In this document: positions 44,101-54,270 of the stretch, in pieces | Layout: each line of letters starts with the position of its first letter | Position numbering within the stretch: the stretch's first letter is position 1 | Assembly: GCA_022661535.1 (NCBI GenBank) | Contig: JAKULF010000007.1 | Span: 2,046,001-2,110,000 of the forward strand | Direction: 5' to 3' | Length of the DNA stretch: 64,000 nt | DNA from: Eutypa lata | Taxonomy: Eukaryota > Ascomycota > Sordariomycetes > Xylariales > Diatrypaceae | Translations under genes and position numbers: made by a program | Notes under the pieces: model-generated | The model's database searches: none | Seen by the model: only the letters and a program-made list of their open reading frames with translations | Told to the model about the DNA's origin: nothing

Positions 44101-44527
44101 CATCGCCAAGCCTGATGTCAGCTCTGTTCTTGCCATCCCATGGAACGCCACCGCCTATACCAACCATCAGGCCAATCTGAATATTAGTAAATGTTCGAAG
44201 CATATTGCTAGCGGCGGCGGCGGCTTGTCCAGTACCATAGTTGGAAAGACAAGTCAATACAATATTATGGCCGCCAATACGTCCTGTCGTGTACGTGTTG
44301 CTGTCTCCAATCCTAGAGGGTAGAGCTTCGTGCTTCTCGTCAAGCCTGCCTTCAGCTGCACCGAGCTCGAGGGGTAGAGCACATACCCAGCCGACTGTGT
44401 AGTCATCGTATGAAAGGAGTCTTGGTTTGTTTTCGCTTATCCCCTGTTGCCTGATACCGATAGTGCATGACAGGCCTTCTTGGCTACCCTCTAAATTTCG
44501 CCGGCCACTGCCGCCACTATTACTCAT
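41164..44527 (-). CDS. STAND protein with PNP-like effector and NACHT NTPase domains (NLR-like)
   Basis: Two exons (44527-42219 and 42163-41164) sum to 1102 codons plus stop. Residues 44-342 are a nucleoside-phosphorylase/UDP-phosphorylase domain with all hallmark blocks: DDYTVGWVCALPLE, LMVGIGGGVP, CFEMEAAGL, and GISDYADSHKNKQWQGYAA. The NACHT domain has Walker A GKPGSGKS (427-434), Walker B FFFMIDGLDEF (542-552) and the sensor VASRPW (577-582). The last 450 residues contain FLHRTVKDF, typical of the post-NACHT helical region. There are then no obvious ankyrin, TPR or WD repeats; only one degenerate ankyrin-like motif (LLLERGISPY) is visible. PNP-NACHT architecture is common in fungal NLR-like proteins linked to heterokaryon incompatibility and immunity. 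The PNP domain may cleave nucleosides or nucleotides on activation. The stop codon overlaps a tRNA-like sequence, and the final exon may have been shortened there. Confidence 0.9.
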
Positions 44528-46539
44528 GGCGAATTTCCTGGGGAGAGCTCGGAAACAGTTTTATAAGAGCGGCTATTGTTTAAATCTCAAGAAGTCATGA
44601 GGAACCTCGTTCCATCCGTCAGCTGGAAAGAACAAGGGTGCAGATTTGCACAGCTCCGCATAACTTGTAGCCATATAATAAGTTATGCCGGTCTCACCTC
44701 ATACATCAGGCCTTTCTCGGCTGTGCAATTACGCCGTAACTAGGCCGCAGCTTACCTTATATATCAGGCTGTGCAACTGCACCGCAGTTACGCCGCAGCT
44801 GCTTCTTGGCTAGTGCTTGTATTTTACGTACCAATTAAGATTAATACAGAAAAATCCTTCTTGGAAGAACCTTTGACTTCCAAGTTGTCCTCAGTCCCTT
44901 GTAGCTCGTACGGTCAGCCTAGCTGCGGATGACCCTGCTTCATTGACGAGGGGCTTACACATTAATTCCTAGCAATCCATCTAAGATGTTATCAGAACTG
45001 CCTAAGATGTCGTGTAAATTGTATAGCCCAAGTTATAAACTGAAAGCTGTGGCCATCGAGACTGAGCCATCCTGAATATTCCCGTAGCCAGAATGACTTA
45101 CCTCGAGCAGTACAATTCTAACAGATAATAACATGGTTATTTAGTGATGGAATACTAATATATGAGCAACAAGTTAGTTACCGAACACCACTCATGGAGC
45201 TCACCATTGTGCAAACATTTGAGGTCTCGTAGTGCTATGTACGCTATGACAGTGACCATCAAAAATGGCTTGACACCGTGCTTCTATTTGTCCATTAAAT
45301 GACTATGTACAAGGCTGGCTTGAAGGTGTATGCACGAGATTCTTAACAAGAGGATAGATACATAGGAGACTGTACCTACATAGGCAACTACATGTAGCAC
45401 ATACATACATAGTAGGTAGGTATTCTGTAGATAATGTCCATAAATGCTTGCCCATTGAATGTTGCCACTTTGGATACTGCGAGGCATAATATGACGTTGC
45501 CTTAAAACCAATACAATGGCCTAAGCAGTGAAGTCAACGCCTCAAGTGAATGCACCTGATCCACTGGTCGAATTGCAAGAGTACTTGACCTCACAATAGG
45601 ACCGGGAGTGTCTTGATCTGATGTGTACCTGGCGGTGAATTAAATCCCCGCCATCTGATTGGCTGAAATAGCACGCAGCTCAACCAATCAACTGCTTGTG
45701 CATACTAAATTGGAAAGTACCCGCTTAGGCAGAAGGCGGCAGAATTTACTGATTGTGCGCAACCTTGACCGCCTTGGCCATATAAATAGCGAGCTTCCTC
45801 CCAGCCAGACTCCGTTTCCTTTTCTTTTCTCCTTAGCTCTCTTTGCCTCATGGCTTAGATCAAGAAAGTTCCCTTATTCCCTCGTCTGTGGACTGTTTAC
45901 TAACCAATTCTATAGGTGTAGTATCTGTTCTTTTCAGTTTAATCTCTGAAAGCGCCACACAGTGGTGCAATCGTGATTATTCTTATTTTTGCCACTTGGT
46001 GGCGGTCCTCTGTGCTTGCGCATGATCGTTTCCACCGTGTCCCTAGTATTACACTGCCTCTAGGAGACGCGAACCCTTCATTACTATCTCTAGCTTGTCT
46101 AGGGTCGTGAAGAAGGTACTCAGTATTACGAGCGAAGGCATAGGTGTAGTCGGAGCGAGATGGGTGAGCCTGGGATATTTGGGAAGGGAAATTTCATGGA
46201 TGCAGAATTCAGATGTAGACCAATAGTTGTGTCAAAGCGTGCCGATGAGCTCTAACTGTTCAGTCCGTAGTGTTAAGAATGGTGGTGATATTGCCAGGAT
46301 TTGCGGTCAATTTGACATAACATCATAATGGTGAAATAGATAGCTAAAATAAAGGCGATACATTATAACAAACTAATAGTTATCTATCTACTTCGTAACT
46401 TTCTTCTGATCGTGAGTATCTGTTGTTGTGGACTGCTCCTTACCTTCTTGTAATCTGTTTGCTGCCCCTCCATCTATTAAAACTTTACATCATCTTCCAA
46501 CCCCACCAAGCCAAGCGTGACAGCAACTGGCATCTCAAG
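44528..46539. other. Intergenic between the PNP-NACHT and translin genes
   Basis: No gene recognised in 2 kb. It contains an imperfect duplication at 44696-44812 and TAGGTA-type motifs near 45372-45420. Confidence 0.5.
44696..44812. repeat. Imperfect tandem duplication, about 57-bp unit
   Basis: Copy 1 contains acctcatacatcaggc, ggctgtgcaattac and gccgcagctt. Copy 2, from about 44753, has accttatatatcaggc, gctgtgcaactgc and gccgcagctg, with a small deletion. The differences are mainly transitions. Confidence 0.5.
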
Positions 46540-47459
46540 ATGGCAAGCAACAGCACTCCCCCGATGATCGACCCTTCGATCTTCGAGTATCTGAAGACCA
46601 GCGGCGAAGAAGAGATCGTAGTCAACGACAGCATCTACAAAATCCTCGCGGAATTGAACCGCCATGTTTCGACCTCTCAGGGTCTCCTCAGCCGCATCCA
46701 CTCGACACCAAGCTCGAAGCGTACGTATTCTGAAGACAGGAGACTATCATAATTGATGATATGATTTTGACCCGTAGTTGTAGTCCCGCCACTGCTCAAG
46801 CAGATCGAGGACGATGGAATCAAGCACGAGATCGAGAGTGTAGGGCAGCTGTCCAAGTTCGCTTCTAACTACCCTTACTACAAGTGAGCATGCGATTTGC
46901 CAATACTAAGTTTGCATGATCACTGACATATGTTATAGATACAATCACAGATGGTCTCGCGCTGTCCAGAATGTCGTTGCCACCATTCTGTTGACGGCGT
47001 GGTTGGGCGGCCTAGGCTCTGAGTCACGGCCTGGAGAAATTGGACGGCTTCTGACCATCGAAGAAGTAGGAGAGATTCTCCAAGGTGAGCTTTGATCTCG
47101 TCCTACATCTGATCCCGGTCCATTTCTACGAGGTTAACACGCTACTAGTTCCCGTCAACGTCAAGGATAGAGATGCCTTCCACGTCACCATCGAGGAGTA
47201 CCTGCTGGCTATGACCGATATCACCGAGGAGCTTAGCCGCCTCTCGATGAACTCGGTGACGATGGGCGATATCGACCTTACCCTCCGGATCAGCGGGTTC
47301 ATCAAGGATCTGTTCGCGGGCTTCCAGCTGCTGAACCTGAAGAACGACACCTTGCGTAGACGGGTCGACGGGGTCAAGTACCATGTCAAGAAGGTGGAGG
47401 ACGTCATCTACGATCTGTCGTTGAGGAACCTGCTTCCCCAGTCCGAGAACAAATCGTAA
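46540..47459 (+). CDS. Translin
   Basis: Four exons (46540-46720, 46778-46883, 46939-47084, 47149-47459) sum to 247 codons plus stop, close to the 228 residues of animal translin. The diagnostic C-terminal half is present: VTIEEYLLAMTDITEELSRL, NSVTMGDIDLTLRISGFIKD, then LFAGFQLLNLKNDTLRRR and VDGVKYHVKKVEDVIYDLS. Translin is an all-helical RNA- and DNA-binding protein. With its paralogue TRAX it forms the C3PO octamer, an endoribonuclease that trims small RNAs and tRNA processing products; the active site is in TRAX, not translin. In Neurospora a translin-TRAX C3PO is known to process pre-tRNA fragments. No TRAX gene is nearby. The ATG lies directly before the first conserved helix, and an earlier in-frame ATG at 46423 would add unconserved sequence. 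Confidence 0.92.
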
Positions 47460-48014
47460 GAACGTAACTACTGGGCTTGCAACACATGCAGACAGAATCT
47501 CTAAAAAAAAACAAGAGCTCATGTAGCTACTATGTAACTAGCTACCTAGTATTAATTACCTACGAGGTCAATAGACGAAGCTAATGATGCTAGCTAAGAT
47601 GGAAATTCTACTACAGACAGAATATGCTTTAATCAAGAACACTCTAGATCTAAATACAGTATCAATGATGTTCTAAGACTGAATTATGAGCTATGTACAC
47701 CTTGTTGAATACCTAGATACATACCTTTAAGGTAGCTAAAGATGTCGGTGGTTTCATACTAAAGCTCTAGTTTGTTATCGTTATCAGCTCTTATCGATAA
47801 AGCTGCATGTCCCTGCAATTGCATATGTCTCAATTGGCAATTGAAACGCTGTGACGAACACTCCTAACGCTAAGTTCTGCGTGTCCAAAGGCTGTAACTT
47901 CGTAACTTACCTTTACATATCAACAACCCCAGCGCCCTGCGAGCAGAGGTCATCCTCCCAACCCAACATCACACCACCACTCACCACTACCACCCACCCT
48001 CCCTCGATCGCCCA
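47460..48014. other. Intergenic between translin and GPI11
   Basis: Promoter and leader of GPI11. No other gene seen. Confidence 0.5.
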
Positions 48015-48928
48015 ATGGTCCTAGTAGACCCAGTCACAACCGCCATGTCGTCGCCGCCGGGCAAGTCCACCACGCCAACAACCCACGCCACCAAGGATGG
48101 AGGCAGCGGCAGCAGCAGCAGCGACGCGCCCAAAACCACCCAGCCGATCCGAATCCTCGCGACGCCGCAGGCCCAAGCCGTGCGACATACGCACCCGGTC
48201 CTACTGCTCTCCCTATTCCTCGTGCGATTCCGAGCCCTGGTGGCAGATCCCGTACCGACCATGTCGAACTCCCTACCGGTGCTCGTCGCAATCCAAGCCG
48301 CGTACGCCATAGCGTGCCTGCCGCCGGCGGGCTCGCACGGCAGTGCGAAGCCGACGCGGAAGCCCCGGCCCGGCGAGAAGAAGAAGTCCTCCGGCTCGGA
48401 TGCGTCGGGGCCGAACATCACAGTCGTACGTTATGTTATGTTATGTTACCCTATATTTCATCTCCCATGCCACGCTCAGTATATTATAAAGCTAACACAC
48501 GCTCTTCTTCTTCTCTCTCAAAGACGACCTTCGTAGCCCTCATCCTCTCCATCGTCGCAGCGGCCGCTCTACACGGCGCTTTCGTGCTCCTCGGTGCCCC
48601 CTTCCTGACGCACCTGCCGCACACCTTCCTCTGCGCGCTCTACCTCTCGCTGCTGGCGCTGTTCCCGCTGTTCTACGCGCGCGGCCTGGACGGCGCGGCC
48701 TGGCTGGAGGTGCTGGGGGCGCGCGCGCCCCTCGACGAGGCCTTCGGCGGCTTGGTGGGCGCCTGCGTCGGAGCTTGGCTTGGCGCCGTCCCCATCCCCC
48801 TCGACTGGGACCGCGAGTGGCAGAAGTGGCCCGTCACTATCCTGTGCGGCGTTTTTGGTGGCTATGCGCTGGGGAAGCTGGTTGGCGGGACTGTGGCTTT
48901 TGGAAGGAGGTTCGGTTTGGCGGAATAA
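48015..48928 (+). CDS. gpi11: GPI ethanolamine-phosphate transferase subunit Gpi11/PIG-F
   Basis: Two exons (48015-48425 and 48524-48928) sum to 271 codons plus stop. The N-terminal 45 residues are Ser/Thr-rich. Several membrane spans follow (HPVLLLSLFLVRFRALV, LPVLVAIQAAYAIACL, VALILSIVAAAALHGAFVLL, FLCALYLSLLALFPLFY, LVGACVGAWLGAVPI, VTILCGVFGGYALGKLVGG). The short segment PIPLDWDREWQKWPVT is the near-invariant PIG-F/Gpi11 signature. PIG-F stabilises the PIG-O and GPI7 transferases that add ethanolamine phosphate to the GPI glycan in the ER membrane. It may be functionally linked with the p24 cargo receptor at 13-14 kb, which selects GPI proteins, but the two are far apart. GC-rich codon use suggests strong expression. 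Confidence 0.9.
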
Positions 48929-49696
48929 GTACCTATGTAGTTAGGAACTACTGGGGAAAGGGGTGGTAGGGGGGCTCTGTTTCCGTCGTGGTGACGGAGG
49001 GAGTATTTAGAACTGGCTAGGTAGCCGCATGTAGTTATCTATTTGCTATGTAGATACGCTAACGATGTGAAAAATATATATACTACACTTGAATTGTCTA
49101 ATAGGTAACCACTAGTCTAGATGTTCCTCTTTATCCAGTAGTGAAAGGACCTACATAGCTTCCTAGCGGTGTCTTGCAGATATTGTGAATTATATATACT
49201 ATGTTGGACCTCTTTAGTGACTAATGTGTTTCAGCGGCAATTCTTGGCATCTACATACGGTTTACAGTCCTGCCCAAGATGTTCTTCCTCAGGCCAAGGC
49301 TACTTAGAAGTAAAGAAATCATTATATTCAATGACCCTCCCATCTAATGTAGGGAGCCAGGATAATCAAATCAGGAGTTGGAGACGTCGACCAAGCCTGC
49401 CAGTCTTCCCCTTAATATTTGGTCTTAAGCCGTTTGGGATAAGTAGATACCTCTAAGTATTTAATCCTATAATGAAAAGCTGGATTGTCATTCTACGGGA
49501 TCCCGTCGGCAGTATTGAAACACACCGTATACCACACATCGCTAAATCTTTCCGTCTAGGTAAATATCTAAGTATCTAGCTCTAACCGCCATTATCTAAC
49601 CGCGTGTGTGCTATCTCCTCTACTCTATCTAAAGCGGCGGTTCACTTCTATCCCTATCCACCGTTAGATAGGATGTCCAACCAACCACCTAGCTAC
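48929..49696. other. Convergent intergenic region
   Basis: 3' ends of GPI11 and the phosphodiesterase. No gene seen. Confidence 0.5.
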
Positions 49697-51450
49697 CTAG
49701 CTTTCAAAACTCTTCCTGACTTCCCTTTCCGGGCCACCATGCTGGAACAAGAGAATAACCAACCAAACCAGATGTATCACCTCGATAAGCGTAACCTGAA
49801 TGCCGAGCTTGAGAGCTCCCCCAATTGTTCCAATCAACGAATCCTTCTTCTTCTCCTCCCTCCCCTTAACCCCCACTTCCTCCTCTTGGTCCCCTTGATC
49901 CACACGTCTACACACCTCCAGAAACAGCTTCGGGTCGTCAGTGATAACACCGTCGAGCCTATTTCGCACCGCCCACCGCATCCAAGTCTCCTCGTTGACC
50001 GTCCACACGAACAGCGGCACGCCGCGCCGCCGCATGTCGCGGATGAAGCCCGGCCCGCGCAGTGGCGTCGCTAGTGTGATCCGGAACATGCTGATGCCAA
50101 TGTTGGGAGCGTAGTGGAGCAGTGCTCGCGCGTATGCCGTCGAGAACCCCACGTGCGAGATCTGGGTGCCCGACGCCATGTGTTTTTGGGCTTGTCTAAT
50201 GAAGGATGCCTATGGGGTGTGATTGTATTCGCTGTTAGGTATGTGTTCGGCGGGCCAGGAGAGACAGGGTTTATAGGGGAAATGGGGTTCCAATGCCTTA
50301 CGTTCCAGCAGCACACCAAGATCCGCTCGGTCCAGGGCCGTTTGTTCGCGGGCACGGATGCGACGACCTCTGCTATGCGTTGCATCATCTCGGGCGCAGC
50401 ACCGCCGTCTCTCTGTTTGGTTGTTCACACCGACAGTGTTAGCCACCATTCTGAAAACCACGACCGATCCGTCTGTACTCGAGGGGCAAACCGACGAGGT
50501 ATTTTTCTAGCCTCCCCGCATCCCGGATCTCCCCCCCTCCTAGTTAGATCCCCTTCCTTTCTTACCTTGATGTCAAGCACAACCCACGTCTGCTCCATCC
50601 CGGGCTCGTTTAGGTACTCCAGCAGGTCAACCAGCCGCGCCATCGGCTCGTGGGGCTTGCGCAGAGTGCGCAGCGTGCTGAGGTAGCTCCAGTCATGGTC
50701 CCGGACTTTGCTCTTCTCGCCAAAGGTGCGTTTCAACGAGGGGTCCTGTGGTTGGTTTTGCGTGCGAGCTCAGAAGTCAGCTTCTCGCAGCCTAGGTAGG
50801 TGACATTTGAAAACCCCTGTCATAATGGTCTCTCTCTCTCTCTTTCTTCCCCCCCCCCCCTCTCTCCTCCCCGAGCACGAAAGTGTATTTCCGCTCCACC
50901 CCCCATATTTAGAAACCGGATATAACCATATTCGGCACTATAGGCAGATACGTCATCCAGAAGATGAATGAATATTTTTGAAGGAGAAAGAAAAAGAAGA
51001 AAAAAAAAAAACAATAGGTGGGTGACTAACATGCATCAACACGACGACGCCGTCCCGCGACAGCCGCAGGTCCGTCTCGATGGCGTGCGCGCCGGCCTCG
51101 ACCGCGCGGCGGAACGACTCCATGGTGTTCTCGGGGGCTACGGCGCTGTAGCCGCGATGCGCGATGGCCTGGGGGAGGCGGTGGCGCTTCTGCGGCGGTT
51201 GTTGGCCTTGAACCGGCGCATTACTATCATCATCATCATCATCACCACCATCATCACCGTCGTAATCGCGTGGTTTAGGCGACGGCGGAACGCCTTGGTG
51301 GTTCGGATCAGACTGTTAGTCTAGTCCCGGCCTTATCCGCTATCATGTAGGTACTCTCGGCGAAGGCTGCCCTATAGGGCTGGCTAAGTAAGTACTCAGC
51401 TGGAAGAACTCACCCGGGTACGGAGGCGCCCAGTGCCCCATCTCCGTCAT
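49697..51450 (-). CDS. Glycerophosphodiester phosphodiesterase with a C-terminal membrane span
   Basis: Five exons (51450-51414, 51293-51031, 50745-50566, 50412-50302, 50209-49697) sum to 367 codons plus stop. A Gly/Asp-rich leader includes a run of six aspartates encoded by gat repeats. The GDPD barrel then begins with AIAHRGYSAVAPENT (His58 and Arg59). The metal-binding glutamate and aspartate are in AHAIETDLRLSRDG (85, 87), and His100 is in VVVLMHDPS. Later motifs are WVVLDIK, RILVCCWN, and WTVNEETWMRWAVRNRLDGVITDDP. A hydrophobic helix (LGIQVTLIEVIHLVWLVILLF) near the C-terminus suggests membrane anchoring. The enzyme releases sn-glycerol-3-phosphate from glycerophosphodiesters. The exon 1 acceptor was chosen because it alone keeps frame; the first residues are less certain. 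Confidence 0.88.
50829..50870. repeat. CT and C homopolymer tract inside a phosphodiesterase intron
   Basis: A tc dinucleotide run followed by a run of C and further ct units on the plus strand, within the intron 51030-50746 of the minus-strand gene. Confidence 0.7.
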
Positions 51451-53602
51451 ACTTCAGAAATCGGCTATAACAGCTTCAACAACACAAAAAAAAAGGCAAA
51501 TAACCGACTGATTGTTCTGTTATACACTTTGAACCAATTCCAGATTGCGTGGGAAGCAAGATGGTAAAAAAGGCCCTCGCAAGGGCAGATATTACGCACA
51601 TATTCTACGTCGCAAGTCCGCTGCCGGATATAACGGAGAATAGGAGTTAATAGGCGCTGACCCAGTATAAAGGAGCCACACCGACAGTTATATAAAGCGA
51701 GAAAGGGCTGCCTTTCTTCACAAGCTAGATTTCACAGTCTTCACATAGGTATCACGGTTTCTTCAACCAGCTATTTGATACGTAGACTGACAATGATGGC
51801 ATTCAGAGAAATACTTAGGCAAGCAGCCTCGCTCAAACCTACAGCTTAACTGAGCTCGATCGGGACATGCTTGAACGCATTTAACTATAGCGAGCTTGGC
51901 TACGAAGAACCTAGCCCACACATGTACTAAGTGTACCAAACTACATCTTCCTTCATTACATACATAGTTCCAATAGGATGCAGATCCTTCATAAAAAAAA
52001 AATCTACACACGCCAACGTGGGTGACAGTGGCAGCATGCACACCCTCCACATGCAAAGGTAGCCAATTATTGGCGGAGGTAGGTCGTCGGGCTTTGGAAG
52101 GATTTCTACCACCTACATATGCATGTATCTAGACATGCATGCTTCGTGTAACTACATGGTTAGTGCCAGTGCTACATCTTTAGCGTCCTGAAGAAGTTGG
52201 GGAAAGGGAGATCGCCGAAGGATCATGGATCATGGTTCCTTACATCGGGGTCTCGGGATCCCGAATAGAACCGACGGTTTTTTTTTTTTTTTTTGGTCTG
52301 CGCCGCCGATAACTACTTATCGTTGCTCCGGAGCTGTCCGGGTCAGTTGTCCAATTTGCGTCGTCATTCGCTATGCCAGAGATTTCAATGGCTAGCTAGG
52401 TAGGAGAAGCAAGATCAGGTGCTAACACTAGCTTATGTGTGTATCCACTTGCTACTTATAAGTTTGAACCGTGATGGGTGGGATACCCGGATGCACATAT
52501 GTAGTATGCTGGTATGTAGCTAAGGTAGTCAAATCATAGACTAGAGGATCGGGTGATATAACCACTTTAACTTAAAAGCTTTTCTAGAACTAACCTATAG
52601 ATAGCTAGTTGACAACGACGATCATACATAGTAGTATACCTACATACCTTAGTACTCCAGACATGACCAATAATCAAATCCTCACCGACACAAGTAGACC
52701 CCGGGATTCCTCCAGGAGAAAAGGGGAGCATCGTTCGTCTTGCAACGATACAGAAAATGATGTCTCAGTAATAGCTATATTCAGGTAAGGACAAAGGAAA
52801 CCGAGTCCAACATATATATAAGTTAGGTCGACTGGGAACCAAGACAAAAGATTGGAAGAGTTCTTTTTTTCGTTTTGTTTTTGTCTCATCTTGGTTTTCC
52901 CCCAGATGAAACCAGGAAGACAGACACACAGACAGATAAAGGCGGGGAATAAGTAGTTAAATCCAGCCGCATAAAGGAGTTCGGGTCTCTGATCCGCTGG
53001 TTATGATTTTCCATCCGACCCAGTTCCTATGGATGTACTGTATCCATCCCCGGCCATCCCGTCCAACCATCAAAAAATCAGATCCAATCCAATCCAAATC
53101 CAAATCCACCCCTAAATACAAAAGAGTTTAAGTAGCTTGTAATAAATAAATAAAAGAGTAATATGCCGAACCCACTGATTCGCCCGGCATACGTGTGCGC
53201 CCTAACTAACACGTAAGTGACCTAGAGGTATCCATCCATCCGACCGACCCGAAACCAAATCCGTGATGTGTATGTGTGCGCGTAGTTGCTTGTAGTTATA
53301 GTATGTAGTTATGTAAAGGTAGGTAGGTAGATAGGTTAGGTTGGTTATGAACAAATCGTAATTTGTCATGAGAAAACAGAAACATAGAAGAGGAATAGTT
53401 AAAGAGGGAGAAAAAAAACATAGGTGTAGCACGACCGGACCCACCACGCCTGTACTTCCACGCTGGTTGTTGACACCTGTACCATAGATCCAAAAAGAGA
53501 CGAAAAATGTAGGAAGGAAATGCAACATAGGTAGGCGAGGTACACTCCTAGGTAAGTAGTTAAACAAGCAAGCAATTGATAGATAAAATAAACCAATCAA
53601 AA
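51451..53602. other. Intergenic, no gene recognised
   Basis: About 2.1 kb upstream of the phosphodiesterase and 3' of the FacB-type gene. Simple sequence includes a T run near 52277 and gtaggtaggtag near 53318. Only short unbiased frames are present. Confidence 0.5.
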
Positions 53603-54239
53603 TCAAAGCCCGAGGTTGTTCAAATCAAGACCATCCAAGGCTAGATGATTAACGCCGTCCTGACTCGACCTCCCGCCAGCTGCGGCCGACTGTGACGGCG
53701 GCTGCAACAGCGGGTTTCGATAATCATCATTTCCACCTCCTGCTCCTGGCCCTCCTCCCCCCACCCCTCCCCCCATGCTACTGAGGTACAGGTCGCCGCT
53801 AGAGGTCAGGTCGTCGCCCGAGCTAAGGCTCTCGTCGCTGATGCTAGGCACGCCCTGCGACGCCGGATTGGCCGCCAGATCGCCGATGCTGAAGCTAGCC
53901 GCAGCCGATAGATCCCACGACGACGCGTCGACGGGTGACCAGTCCCCACCGCCGCCACCACCACCACCACCGTAGTTGATCGCCGCTGCGGCGCTAGTCG
54001 GCGCTTCCGTCGAGGGGAAGCTGGGGCCCCCGTAGATCGCATCGTACATTTGCCCGTTGTCCATCGCGCCTAGGAGCGCCTCCCATTCGCTCATGGACGT
54101 TACCCCGCCGTTGAGTAGCTTGGTTGGGAGTTGAGGCGCCGTCGTGGTCGGGTACCCGGATTGGTTGGATTGCGTCATTGAGTGCTGTTGTTGTTGCTGT
54201 TGTTGCTGTTGTTGTTGTTGTTGTTGTTGCTGCTGCTGT

Positions 54240-54270
<31 letters not shown>

